64,000 nt of DNA from Ailanthus altissimus (GCA_946807835.1 OX327703.1:1433501-1497500); one strand, 5' to 3'; positions 45,488 to 59,145 are shown, counted from the stretch's first letter. Made by a program: numbers and translations. The notes: a model not told the origin generated them from the letters alone.

Positions 45488-45575
45488 CAAACCAACCTAC
45501 CATTTCAAATATCTCAGGTTTTTCAGTCAGTCACATTTTCCCACTTACGCATTTCCACTCTTTCTGTAAAGAACT
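45488..45575 (+). promoter_or_regulatory. Promoter-only relic of another reductase copy
   Basis: This block ('accatttcaaatatctcagg', 'tcagtcacattttcccactt') matches the promoters of copies C (26578-26640) and D (59706-59830). Downstream there is no exon 1 or any other reductase exon until 59.9 kb, so only the upstream region of a former copy seems to survive. Confidence 0.6.
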
Positions 45576-46801
45576 GATAATTTTCAATAAGTTGTATGTT
45601 GGTCTATAAGTTTAATGTTAATGTTTTCTTTTATTAATATTGTATTTTAGTTGAATTAATATTTTTTTAAAAAAATTTAAAGAATATTGTATGTTAGTTA
45701 ATTTATATGTTTTTAGTTGTTAATAATAATAATAATTTTATTTTTTTACTAATTTTTATAAGAAAAATAATGTATTCAAAAAATATAGACTTTCAGAATA
45801 TATATATTTTTTTGTGCATTAGCGACTGCTTATTTAAATATATGGGGCCTAAATAATATATAAAAAAACTAACAAATAATTAAAAGAAACTATTTAGGTG
45901 GACGTATACGGAATATTTTTTAGATATGTCGGATATGGTGTTCTTCGATATTGTGTTGCATGAGTCATTACTGCGTGAGGTGCATACCTCTAATTTATAC
46001 GAAGAGATATGATTGTACATTGACAAAAAGCACATCCGATTTAGTCAGAGGTAGTTTGTATTAATTACTGGGCTAGAGATGCAAGATTACCCGCCGACCC
46101 AGCCGCTGAACAATAAATAAAGGATTCGAATGTGAGATACATACTTTTCTAGTTTAAAAAAGTTGACATACATATTTCTTGATGATTGGTACATATGTCT
46201 GGATGTTAAAAATATGGACAATAAAGATGTAATCAATTTGAGTTTATTTTATTTTATTCATTATGTTTTGATCCCACGCAACGAATGCCTTAGGATTTAA
46301 AATTTTGTACTATGTTTAGTAAACAATTTTGATGAGTTTAATAATTATCTATAGAAAAACATTGCATAAGCGTATTTTATAACTCACTTAGGAATGCCGC
46401 ATTCCAAAAACTAGAGAGAATAAGAAAATCTGAATTTGTGAAGAGCGAGGCTGAGAGTTATAATATGTATAAATTTTCGCACGCATTTTTGGTTCGTAAT
46501 AATTTTTGTGTATTCAACATTTTGATCTTAATTATTTTTTATTTATCGTAAATTTATCTTTTAAAATTATTTTAGGTATTAATTTACGAAGCAATTTCGG
46601 TTTGCGGTCATGTTTTTAATATTCACTCCAGTGATTGCTTTCCTTATATTTTAAATTGAACGACTCGAGAAACTTCACAGTTCGAAAATATTAAGAATAC
46701 AATGTTGAAGAAGGATTTGGTATTTTTTTTAAATAAATTCACATATAAGTACATAAATTTTATTTTGTAATACGTATAATTTAATTTTATGTCATCTCGG
46801 C

Positions 46802-46841
46802 TGCATCGTGGGTATAGTCGCAAGACCATACCCACGATGCA
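46802..46841. repeat. 18-bp stem, GCAA-loop hairpin
   Basis: 'tgcatcgtgggtatagtc' is followed by GCAA and then its reverse complement with a single G/T-type mismatch. It stands alone in AT-rich DNA, with no U-run to suggest a terminator and no gene next to it. Confidence 0.85.
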
Positions 46842-47289
46842 ACTCCAGATTTTTCAAAATTTTCTATCACTTGATTTTTCACCAATTCAGTATTATTTTT
46901 CTTCTTCTAGTTTGCTTATTTTGTATGCACGAGATTAAAATGGTGGACCACATTTTTGTATATTGCCCTCCAATTTTGGAGCTTTGATATTAGTTCGCAT
47001 ATATATTTAAACAAAATAGTCCTTCGGTTACAACTATTATAGAATTACGAAAAGTGATTTTATTAAAAAAAATCAGCCTCTAAGTTTGAAACCTATGGAA
47101 GTGATTTTAATTTCTTTAGTACGAAGGCGAACTATTTTGCTCATATTCGTTACTTTACTACATTTTGCCATGGGTTTGTATTTGATGACAATATTCCTAT
47201 CTTAGACCATCTGGGTATTGCCATTAATTTGAGACTAACTCTAAAAATTACTATTCTTTTTTAAAATTTTCCTTTTCAATGGTGGATTA

Positions 47290-47680
47290 AGATCAATATA
47301 TATAGACTTTCAAAAGGTAACCCAAGTTTGACGGCTTGTGGATGAGTCTTTAGGGATGAGGTGGGTTCTTTTTTAGAAGGTTTCTCTTGTCCCCTAAAAA
47401 TTGAGACAATCTACTATACGAAAATAATGAGAGTTATCTTAGTTTTTTGGAGATTGTTATTGCTCGATGATGATATAAGATAATTTTAGAGTTTGACTCT
47501 ATTTTAATCTTCCACCTTCTTTCTAAGTCCACATTATGTCCTCCATAAAAATTTCACAATAGGTGACAATGTTGTAAGGACAATATTGATCACTTATAAT
47601 TTAGATTTAATCATACATTTAAAGAGAACAATGCAGTGGCAGATAAATTAGCAAATCTTAGATTAAAATTTGATAATTTT
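47290..47680 (+). pseudogene. RNase H-like (RVT_3) relic, probably LINE 3' end
   Basis: Frames on the + strand resemble the plant RNase H-like domain: a degenerate 'KGNPSLTACG.VFRDEVGSF' start, then 'PLKIETIYYTKIMRVIL', and near 47625-47670 a run matching the usual 'EGNxVADxLAN' end. Stops and shifts are frequent. The following 47700-47900 ends in 'cattaataaatttttcaca', like an L1-type 3' tail. It may instead derive from a stand-alone RNase H-domain gene. Confidence 0.6.
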
Positions 47681-47699
47681 ACATAGTAATTACGGTCTT

Positions 47700-49736
47700 A
47701 TTTAGATATTAGTTATATGCTCTTTAAGTATGCAAATGAAATGCCTAATTATAGGTTTCATTAATATTTCATTTTTAGGTGAGATTTTACCTTCTTTCTT
47801 CTATTATACTAGTTTATACCTTTTATGTGTTTTTGTTAATTGCTTTAATCCCTCATTTCTTTGTAATTATTTCTTCCTTCTTTCATTAATAAATTTTTCA
47901 CATTGTCAAGTTTTTCTTTAAAATAAAACCTTATTTTTCTTCTAAACTTTATCATTATACACTATAATTATATTCTCATATGTATTTAATTTCAAAACAA
48001 TTACAACTTCTAACAAATCTAATATTATGAATATATATGACAAAATATACATAAAATAAATATTTCTTATCAAATGATTTTTTATACCTTCAAATCAACT
48101 TAGCTGAATTTTTTAATATAAAAATGTGTTTTTGAATATAAATCGCTACAAATGAAGTTTGTATTTATTAGATTTAGCTTCAAAATATTTTTTAATATTA
48201 TATTATGCAAACGGGAATAAATAAGTCTATTTACAATTAATTTGGCTACTAAAGTATATTGATTTAAAATGTGATTAAAAAAGAATAATTATAAAATTTA
48301 AGAGTTATTTATGAAATTTTCCCTTATATCTATATACTCCTTCTTAAAAAATTTCATTATACTTTGTCAATTATCTATGTGCTCAAGCAGTTGATGTTAA
48401 CACTTCGATTGATGACGTGCCAAATTTGAATTTGACCAAAGTCTCTCTAATTATTTGAAAGTTGTTTACTTTTCTATAATTATATAGGTTATTTAATTAT
48501 TTAATATTTGATATATAATACTTATAACCTTTCCCAAAAAACAATATTCATTATTTTTTTTCTAAGTAATTTTTGGTAAATTTCACAAATTTTGGATTGT
48601 ATCTTGTAAGTTTTTGGTGAAAAATTTGGAGTATAATACTTAAATTAGTAATCCTGATTTTTTTTTAAAAAGTCAAAATATATAATAAAATTTTAAAAAT
48701 TATGTTAATTAACTATCGGTATTGTTATAACTTTTTGAAGTTTTTTTAAAATTTAAAAGAGGAAATTTTAATAATTATTTTACTTAACGATTGTATTGTT
48801 ATAAGTTTTTGGATTTTCTTTTCTAAATTTAAAAGCGGAAAATTTGAACTCATAATGTAGTAAGCTGCGTCTATAATTAACCATATGTCAAAATTATATG
48901 TGTCCTTGAATGTGATATAATTATCTATTGTTTTTGAAAACTGAATGATTTTTAATAGCAAACTAATCTTCTTAAATCTTAAATATTAATTATTTAAGAA
49001 TTTTTTTGACATAATATTTTGACAATAGTTTTTCAATTTGAACATTTTTTTAAATATATATTTTTTAAAAATTATTATATAAAATATAAGAATAATACTA
49101 CATATAAAAACTAAATTATGTAAACTCACTCGTACTATTTGAATAACAAATAGAATTAGTTAAGATATTGTAACATTATTTATTTATTTATTATTCTAGT
49201 TTTTAATTTTTATCTCAATTAATATAAATAAATTTGTATGATTAATTTATACATATAATGCTATTAAAAATATAAATTATAACCCTCTATACTCTGACAT
49301 AAGGAGCCAGGGTTTAAATTTCAAACCTCTTATCTTCACTCAAAAGAATTTATAAATATATGTTTAATATAATATCTTAACATAATAAACATGCAAATTT
49401 AATTTAGTTGATAACATTAAACAATAAAATTAAAGAAATGTTGTTTGAGTACAAGTTGAATATAGCATAAAACAAATAGTATCAACTTAATTTTTAAGGA
49501 CAAAAGTCGAGGTAGTTTAATAATAAATAAAAATTATTTTATTTGAAACTTGGAAAAAAAATTTCCTTTAACACGTGTGAGGTAATATTCGAACTCGTGA
49601 CTTCAACGTTAGTCGAATATAACTATCATTAAAATTACACTTATAACCACAATTTAATGAAATTTAAATTATTTTTTAATTATATAAATCTATTTTGATT
49701 TATTACATTTTCTTTTTCATACAAACATCTATGTCA
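47700..49736. other. AT-rich intergenic DNA, nothing recognised
   Basis: Very AT-rich with many short frames and no conserved protein or RNA gene. Simple A/T runs and a short duplicated stretch near 48720-48830 ('taactatcggtattgttata' versus a similar block) are all I can point to. Confidence 0.4.
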
Positions 49737-50347
49737 TATTTACATAGGGTAAATGATATTTTTATCTCTTGAGTTTGACTTAATTTTTAATTTTATCTTA
49801 CAAATTTTAAAAATAAAAATCAATTTTATCTAAGTCCATTAATGAGATTTTATTAATTTTAATATTAGAGGAGAAAATTATCGCTCCACACTATTTTAAA
49901 ATAGGTTAATATAAGTATTCACGTGTCAATTACTGATTAATCAGTAAAATAATAAAATAAAATAAATAAAAATGAAGCAATCGATCAATGGCTACCATCG
50001 CCAGTGGCCGACTGGCTGCTGGTGACCAATTATAATTTGGTTTAAAATTAATATCATTGGACTCAAAATTTTATGATCTATGTGATGATGAGATTTTTTT
50101 CGTCAATGGAGCACTGTAAATATTTTAAAAGTGAGGAAAAACATAATGGGAGGTGGTGGCGGCTACCACCGTTTGTGGTCGAATGGCAAGGCGGTGGCAT
50201 GCACCGCCCCAACCATTGGACAAATCGACCACCAACCTATCCAATGGTGAGAGCAGTGCACTTCGACAAATACCGGCCAATGGTGGGAGGCGGTAGCCAA
50301 CGCCGTTCACCATCGAACATGCCACCGCCCCTGACCATGGACAGATT

Positions 50348-51333
50348 TGTTGAGAATCTAATATACGTGAGTGTATGCATGTGCAATTGTGTTTATTGCA
50401 TAAAATACGTATCACATACATATTTAACGTTGCGGAATAATTAAATCATACAATAAACATAATTGTTGAGGGAGGTAACGCCCTTCTCCCTCGTGAGGTT
50501 ATGTTGAAGCGAAGAACCCAAGATTCAGCCTAGAACTCTAACCTCCTTGCGCAGCGGAATAACCTGTCAATCAAGCAAAACCAACAAGAATTCAAAGCAG
50601 AAAACAAAAGAGCACAACACAATCTACATGGTTCGGCCAATCGCCTACGTCCACGGTGGATCCAAGGATCCTAGCCTCTCTTATTATAACTCCCTAGAGA
50701 TTTTACAAGGAAACACAATATGAAGAACCCTCAAAAGGACCTAAACGTTTAGTGAACCCTTGCTCTACCACGAACAATGATCACCCAAACAACGGTTCCA
50801 CCCTAGCGCACACAAGCACTTAGTGTCTACCCAGCTCTTCCCCTCTCTTAGAGTCTCTCTCAATGCTTGATATGAAATCAAGGGTTTACAAGTGTTTATA
50901 TAGAGTATATTTCGTGCCTATTAACCCTATTTCTTGTTGGAGTAAGAGTCCACTTATTTTGGAAGTCCAAAACTTCCCAAAACTCGAAATCCCGAATCAA
51001 AACGGACTTTTCCACGCGTTCTGGTGCTGTGGCGCTCGTCCTTGGGCGCTGCAGCACTTGACAGAATCGCACCCAGCGCTGCGGCGCTGGTTTTACTGTC
51101 TTGGGCGCCGCAGCGCTGTGCCATTGGCGCCGCAGCGCTAAGCCCTGTAGCTATCCGCGTTTTCTTGCTCCCTTCGCGTCTTTGAGTCCCGTTTCACTTC
51201 CCCCTTCGTGTCCCACACGTCCTAGACTTCTCTATACGTATCCCACACGTTCTAGACTTCTTGTAACTCTTCACTTTGATATTCATCTCAATTCTTGACC
51301 AACCAAGATTGTTGAATCACCAATTTTTCAATA
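50348..51333 (+). repeat. Copia-type LTR (full copy of the family at the window start)
   Basis: Begins 'tgttgagaatc' inside the hAT-like core and ends near 'tttttcaata'. It has a TATATAG at about 50898 and a GC-rich palindromic patch at about 51020-51140. No internal coding region follows, so it behaves like a solo LTR or a truncated element. Confidence 0.55.
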
Positions 51334-51407
51334 ATAATAATAAATATATTAATCACATTAATATATTTAAGGGATTAAGAAATCACCATAATGTGTAATG
51401 TTATTGT

Positions 51408-52560
51408 TAGAATTTGTGCCCATGTGTCATCCTAATTTTGTATGAATATTGTATTTTCATACTTATGTAACAAATAAATATTTCATTAAATCTCTAATTA
51501 TTTTTATTAAAGTAAGATGCTTGTAACATTTTGGACATCATATTGATCTAAAGAAGTTTAGATCAAGTCTAAAGAGTTAGAACCTTATCTGAAATAAAAC
51601 AAAGATCTGAGAATATACTTGCAATGATATAGTTGCAAATAGTTGTAAGTGTTGCTAAGAAATATCATTGTGTAAATATGTTCTCAAATTAAATGTTTCT
51701 GATCTATTTTCACCGTTGCATGGTCTATCGAATGGAACCAATTAATATAGATTAATATATGTCTATATCTGAATAGTTTAGATGATTAATCTTAATAAAT
51801 CATAAATTTAATAGAAACTCATATAGATATACATGTATTTAGTAAGAACTGGATACTGAACTAGATGACTCAATGAAGACCTCCAATAGATTTTTCATAA
51901 AGCCGTCAGTGGAGGGTTTTCTCGAGTTGAGCAGTATTCATGGTCCCTAGACCTGAGCACCACGATGGGCTTATGAGTGATCCACCATACTTGGATTCCA
52001 TACATATCAGAGACTTTTTATGGTCTGACCGCTGGATATCGCTGAGTATGGTCTGATACTTATAGAGTCCGGTATGTGTAGATATGGGATCCATCAGCTT
52101 ATATGGATGAGTTAAATATTCAGATGCTCTAAAGTTGTATTCTAAGAAGTCTTATGGCCATAAGCATTTAACCTGAAAAAGAGTTTCATACAAAGCAAAT
52201 AATATTGCAAATATTGCAAAAGAATTTGCATATATTATTTATTATAATACGAATCAAAAGAGATAAGTTTATGATTGAGTAATAGGGGACTTGACGCTGT
52301 TGATTTATGTCTCTGCTCTTCCAAGATATTAATGATGGAGTAATTGTATAAATATAGATTAATCTCAACTTGTATGGTTTAACTCGCTATTTTGTAATAT
52401 CCATAACGTGTATGTGTGTGTAGGGCATCAGTTATGGACTTACGAAAATATTTCTTGAGACAAAATGAGTGTGAACCTAGGGAGTCTCACTATATGAATT
52501 GTATGCATTAAGCACGTGGGTAGCACACCGAATCAAATTGTTCGATCTAGAAAGCTTTTT
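51408..52560 (+). repeat. Left arm of a kilobase-scale inverted repeat
   Basis: Starts 'tgttagaattt' and is a diverged reverse complement of 54520-55681 across its length, for example 'ctcgagttgag' (51921) against 'ctcaactcgag' (55107) and 'gtgatccaccata'. No coding potential. It could be an LTR-like sequence or an arm of a long-TIR element. Confidence 0.65.
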
Positions 52561-54519
52561 AAAAATATGAATTTATTTTAGGATCTCTCCGGAAGTAATT
52601 AAAGTTTAAATGTTAAACTCAAAATTATGCAAAGTGAGACTTGACACTTTTATCTACCTAATGTATGTCTCAAATTGTGCCAATGATTTGTTCAGGTACT
52701 AAATTGAGCATTGATAGATATAGTTATCATTTAAATAAAATAATAATTATTTTATTTTAATTAAATTAATTAATTATTCACTTATTTATTTTAGGGTCTT
52801 TAGAGGAATAGTTAATGTTTAAGTGTTAAACTCAAAATTATATTAAGTGAGACTTAACATTTTTATCTAATAGATCTTAAATTATATCAATAATTTGTAT
52901 AAATACTAAATTGAATATTAATAAATAAATTTATTAAAAAGGGATAGAATAAATAATTTTGCAAAATTATTATTACTTTATTATTGTTAAAGTGATTGCC
53001 AAATGTTACCTTTTAATTAGATGAATTTATATTAAAAGTAAGCTGTTGCAAAAGAATTGATCAAAATGCAAAAGATAGAAATCAAATTGAAATTGATTCA
53101 ATTTGTAAAGCAATAGGTGGCAACGGTATTGTCACCAATTGCTTAAAGATTTGGACACTAAACAAACATAATACTCAACAGAAGTTTGAAGCTGCTGTTG
53201 GTCATTATAAATCCATAAGTCATCTTGTTTATTTTATTGACTATATGTTTACTTTTTATTGGATGAAAACAAATGAACGTGAATTGAATTTGATTCAATT
53301 TAAATTGTAATAGATACTGGCAAGATTTTAAGTAAATTGCCACAAATCCTATAAGTTTTTGAGTCATCAAAATCAATGTGTCATCTTATTTATTTTTATT
53401 GGCCGTTCAAAAAGCAAGTGTTGCCTATAAATGTAAATTAATGGCTGAGACTTATGATAGTAGAAGTGAATTGAGAATTCATTTGAATTCTTTTTATTTT
53501 TTTTAAAGTTAAGTGTTAACTAATATAGTGAAAAAAATAAATTATCTGAAAAATAAAAATATCAAAAAGTAAGAATTGTTTCAATTATTTTTATAAGAAA
53601 ATTATTATTTTAATTTAAAAAAGTTTATTATATTTTTAACTAAAATTATTTAAAATACGCTTAAAAAATGAGTCTCCTAATCTCATTAAAATAATGAAAT
53701 TGTAATATATGTGTATTAATTTTACTGTACAATATTACATGTGAGACAAGTTATTTTTTAAATTATTTAAAATATATATATTTACTTATAGCACATAGCA
53801 TACGCACACAAAATCAACAGTTATATACGTATATTCTCAGAGTTCACTTGAAGACTAATTTGTTGATAATGCTAGTCACCAATTAAGTGAGCTTGATAAA
53901 TTAGAACAACAGCTCTAAATTCAGCACTAAATTTAACACTTAAATTCTTTAAATTTTTTTTTGATCAATTCTTTAATTAATAAAATAAATTTATGTATTG
54001 TTATAACTGGTAGCAAATAAAATCAAATAATAAAATTAATTTTAACACTAAAAAATGATCTATATCCATTATTTTTGCTTAACATTCAGCATATCACCAC
54101 CCGAAACAATTTCCTTCAATTTCATTTTGTTTCAAAACAACACAAAAAATGAAGCAAATCTACGTGCTTTTCTCGGTTCACACATACATATATCTCAATT
54201 GATAATAAAATATTAATATTATATATTAATAATGGAAGACAACTAATAAACATTAATAATATATTATAATGAGATATTATAATTATTTAATAATTAAATA
54301 ATTAATATGCGAAATGATTATTTTACCCCTTCAAAAATAGTTATCAAGTCTACCTCTAGTGAATCCCATCAAATCTCACATTTAAATAAACTCAACCGAG
54401 TATTTATAATGCATTACGTGTCACTATATAATTAGTAAATAATAATTATTGATTAATTATTATATTAAACGCTTAAATACAGACACGTACGCATTCTTGT
54501 GGTAGTGCTGGATATTGCT
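52561..54519. other. AT-rich centre between the inverted arms
   Basis: No protein match. A block with 'gttaaactcaaaattat' and 'agtgagact' occurs twice in direct orientation (about 52560-52740 and 52795-52930), showing a diverged local duplication. Confidence 0.5.
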
Positions 54520-55681
54520 GGATTAAACAATTTAATCTGGGACACTGCCCCAGTGCACAACTAGTACACTCTATATCGCAGGATTTTCTAGGTTCACGCC
54601 CAATTCATCAAATGGAACTATTTCATGAGTCCATGAATATTGCCCCACGCACACGTCACAGATATACAAATCAACATGTTGAACCATGCAAGTTAAGGTT
54701 ATAACACATACGTCTAGTCCTTCTGTCATTATATCCTGGATGTGCGAGGATATAGATTATCACCGTCAAATCTCTATATGCACATCCATGTTATATGTCC
54801 AGACTTGTATTTCACTGAACAATATGTGTAAACTTCTTTGCCATATTGTTCCACCCTGGCAGAAACCCTTTCCCGGGATCAATGCTTGTGGCCACAAGAC
54901 TTTCTGAGATACAGTCTCACAGCATCTGGGTATCTAACTCCCTATGTGAGGTGACGGATCTCATATCTGTACACACCCGACTCCATAAACATCGGACCAT
55001 ACCCATCGGTCACACCATGAAAGGTCTATGACATGTATGGAATCAAAGTATGGTGGATCACTTACAAGCCCACCATAGCACTCAGGTTAAAGGACCACGT
55101 ATATTACTCAACTCGAGAGGACCTTCCGTTGACGACTTACATAGAGTGTCTATCGGAGGTCCTCGTAAGTCTGTCTTATATCCAATCCTAACTAGATATC
55201 CATATGTCAATTCGAGTTCCAAGCTCACAGTCGATCAGGAACAACCATCTATACCCTATAGGTACGACATATGCTGATCTATATAAAGGTATCCACCGAC
55301 AGACCCGTATCGGTAGAAATAGATCAGAGATAATATTCGAGAACATACTTGTGCAACTGACATTTTCTGGTACCTGATTACAACTCTTGCAACTATGCAG
55401 TTACTTGTATATTTCCAATTCTATATCCCATTATAGACAAAGCTCTAACTCTTGGATCCAGCTAATAATTAGTTGTGCTAATATTTAGTATTTATATCTC
55501 TTAGCATGGTCAACTGTGGGCTCTTATATAAACTCTTTTAGATCAGATCATACAACGTCTGTAATATTATATTGCATAGTACCATTTAAATAAGTTTTAG
55601 CGATTTAATGGGAATGTACACTTATATAAATACACAAGTATATGTATATTCAAGGATGACACGTAAGCACCAACCCTAACA
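54520..55681 (-). repeat. Right arm of the kilobase-scale inverted repeat
   Basis: On the minus strand it begins 'tgttagggttgg' at 55681 and follows the left arm. Just outside, AGATC (55682-55686) resembles AGATT before 50348, which hints that everything from 50348 to 55681 entered the hAT-like core together or in steps at one site. Confidence 0.65.
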
Positions 55682-56230
55682 AGATCGTCCTTCGCTGTTG
55701 AATGGTGAGGTAGTAGTGTGCACCGCTCACACAATTGGACAGATCGGCTGCTCATATGTCTAATGGTGTGGGTGGTGCACGCCACCACTCCGCCATTCGA
55801 CGACGAACAACGGTGGCCGACGATCTCCAACCAATACCACCGCCTATACCATTGGACAGATCGACCGTCGATCTGTCACATGGAAGGGGCGATGCACGTC
55901 AACGTTTACCATTTAATGGTGGCACGCAGTAGCTACCGCCCCTCTCCCATTTTTGGTCACCTTCTTATTTTTCTTTGACAAAAATGACTTCACTATTTTG
56001 TAAATAAAAGAAAAAAAAATTCCAATGGTATAAATTTTGATTACTATCATCACCGAAATTCAGCGACCGATGTGGCCAATGGCGGTCAGTCGCCGTTGCT
56101 AGTAGTTTTAGCAGAGTTTATTTTATTTTAATTATAAAATAAATTTTTAATAAATATTAAAATTTGAACCTATTAAAGCGTGTCATGTATCTTTTTATTG
56201 TTTAATAACTTATTAATGGCTGACACGTAT

Positions 56231-58935
56231 TGTAGTAACCAGTATCCATAACCGGTAAGAATATGTATATTTATATATATAAATATACGTATTTTATTTG
56301 TATGTGGGTAATCCCTGATTTGTATATTGTTATTAGTAGTGTTTTTATAGGTTAAGGATATACTATTAGTATTGGGTTTATTTGCAAGACTTTGGAATTA
56401 TTTTAGGGACCAAATTGTTATACTTTGAAAGTTTTGGAGGCAAATTCGTAAATACCAAAAATTAGCCTCTTAGTATAAAAATACACTTTTAAACCCTAAT
56501 TTACCATTTTTAGGTCGAGCTACCCATTTTAAGAGAGAGAAGAGAGAAATAGAGGAGAGAGAAAGAGGAGGAGAAGAAGAAATTGGAATTTTGAATTTCA
56601 AGAGGTATATCATACGTATTTCTCAATTTATTGGTATTAATTAAGTTAATTACTTTAAGTTTTGATTTCTGAAAATATGTATAATTGAGGATTTGTTGTG
56701 TATTTCGTAAGATCATATGAGAATTGATGATGATCTATAAGATAGTTTGATAAATCATGATGAATTATGGAATTTCTGCTGGATAACCTCTTGATCTAGG
56801 AATTTTATAAATTGTTGTGATTCGATTCTGGTTTTGAATTTTGAGTATATGAAATTAGACATGTTAAGGATCATCTGAGACTTTGAATCAATTGAAAATT
56901 CTGGAAATTGAATTTTTAGTGAATTTACCAAAATGCCCTGGAATTCTGAAAATTTCCTGTGTAAACAGTATGATACAGTGGAAAATAATTTTTGACCTGC
57001 TGAATGATCTTTAAAAATTACGAATTTGTGGAATATGATAATTTTATATGTCTAATATGATATACTCGGAATTGAGAATTTAGATCAATGTGGTTGAAGT
57101 GTTATGAATTTTTAAAGTGTATCAGCTCATTGTAATATTTGATTAACAGATTTTTAAAGTTATAGAATAAAATAGTTTTAAAATACTTTTGGAAGTGATT
57201 TGGAAGTGAAATATTTATCATGGACTGAGATATGTGTTAAGAGTAATTATGTGGTAGTTTTATAATTTTTGAGTTAGTATATGATTTTATAAAATTAGGA
57301 GATTGAATACTGTTCAGTAAGTATCTTGATCCTGTCAAGTTTGTAGTTTGGATTTGATGATGTGTATGAAATGGATTGTGTAGGAATTTTGATATAATAT
57401 TCATATATAGGAAGGATATATGAGTCAAGATTAATACATTCTGATTTTGGAGTAATTGGACATCATTTGATGTATTAGAAAATTTTGTTAAGTGTAAGTG
57501 GTCAGAATGACAGGTTTTGAGAAATCAAGTTTTTAGACCAATTTGATGTGATAAATGCATTGTGTATAATTTTGTAAGCTATTTAAAGTATTTTGTGTGA
57601 ATTGTGAGGCTTATGAAAGGATTAATCTCCATTGATAGGTTAAGGAGATTTAAGCCTTGTAGCTGAAAGTGTTAAGAGGTAAGTATACTAGACTTACTAC
57701 TGGAATCACAATAAACATAATAATTGTTTTGTATGATTTTGTAAATGGGGTTAAGAATATGTTTATGATATGTCAAAGTATATTTTGATATGAAATGTAA
57801 ATATATGTTTATGAATGTGAGCATTGACATTGAGCATGGACATACATGTATTTTTGAAAGTGAGCTTTCCAAAATAAGATGCGTTTAACAAAGAAAGCTT
57901 TTGAAGTGTAATATGTCCATGAGAAATATTTTGTGATTTGAGGGTACTTGAACTCACTGTTAACTTAGTAGGCATTTTATGTGATTTGTGGAGCCTTTAT
58001 GTGTGGCCTTTCCTTCGGGATTGGTATATGTTATGTGTTCCGTATGTAGGGAGGATACTATTGGTACCTAAAGGAAGTGTGAGTCATCACATTCGTGTGG
58101 TGGCGTATTGGTACATGTGAGAGGACTCACCGATGATCAGAGTGAGGGTTTGGCTTTTACCTTCGGGCATAAGCGTTATATATGTGTGATTTAAAGACCT
58201 CACTTGTACTATTCCTCTCATACGGTATGTCACCTACGAGTGACATTTGGCTCATTATGTGATATGTGATATGTAAGTCCTACTAAGTAGTAGTCGAGTA
58301 ATGGTATTCCTATTATGTGTTTTGAAAGAATGTGTAAGCGCTTACATGATATGTAATTTGATAAGATTATGATTTTGATTGATCACAGCATATCATACAC
58401 ATGCATTGTGTACATATATGTATTTGTATTTGATATATGAAAAACTAGTATGCTTACTGAGTTTTATACTCATTATAGTTTATGGTGATTTCAGGTAAAT
58501 AAGGTACATGTGTGCATAGCGGATTTGGCAAGGCTTCTGCTGTTCCTTGGGTTCCTTAAGTTGTTAGGTTGCTAAGTGTTTCATTTGGGGACACGTGAGA
58601 TAAGATATTTGATTTGTCCCTAGTGAATAAATACTTATGTATTATTTTATTGTGTGTGGTTGGATTTAGTTTAAGTTTCACCAAGTGTAGTAATGGATTG
58701 ATTTTAAGTAAGAATTTGCAATGAATATATTCTGGGCTTCCGGTAATAAAGTTGCTACTGGTGACGTAGTAGAGTGTTAATCTCTGAGAAAACTCTGCGT
58801 ATCTCCGGTTTACTAATTGTCCCAGTCATAATTCAATTACTATAATTCTGAAAGAAATTAAAATGAATGTTTAAGTATTATTGAATGAATGTAAGTGATG
58901 TCGTGTGTCAGATCTTTTGAGTCTGGGGCGTGACA
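56231..58935 (-). mobile_element. 2.7-kb solo LTR of a Ty3 element
   Basis: On the minus strand it starts 'tgtcacgccccag' (58935) and ends 'ggttactaca' (56231), giving TG/CA ends, and is flanked by CGTAT at 56226-56230 and 58936-58940. It interrupts the hAT-like shell exactly between 'tgacacgtat' and 'acattg', contiguous in copy 1 at 19.4 kb. It contains no gag or pol, only a purine-rich tract near 56530-56580. Confidence 0.75.
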
Positions 58936-59145
58936 CGTATACATTGTATAGTACACTCACATCACCATTTTTAATTAACATAATAATTGAGGGCAAAATT
59001 ATCATTATATTGTTAAAAGAGATTTTCAGTTAAATTTAACAAAATTTCATTAACGGACTATAATAAAATTAAATTTTTTGAAACTCATAAAAAAATTAAA
59101 AATTAAATTAAACTCGTAAAAAAAAATATTCTTTACCTATTTACA

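Larger units (their letters stand above)
49745..59137. mobile_element. hAT-like non-autonomous DNA transposon (copy 2), heavily interrupted
   Basis: Shell pieces 49745-50347, about 55682-56230 and 58936-59137 together match copy 1 at 18639-19609. The 8-bp target duplication is TATTTACA at 49737-49744 and 59138-59145. The start 'tagggtaa' recalls hAT termini. Its GC-rich centre (50150-50340 and 55690-55940) is enlarged by repeats around 'attggacagatcg'. Frames in the centre are repeat artefacts. Confidence 0.75.

Noticed and set aside
50073..50444. 123-codon frame in the GC-rich centre of the hAT-like element
   Set aside because: It lies in degenerate repeats shared with 18.9-19.1 kb and has an antisense partner of similar length; not a gene.
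57938..58120. 60-codon frame with hydrophobic content
   Set aside because: It falls inside the solo LTR and has no homology I recognise.
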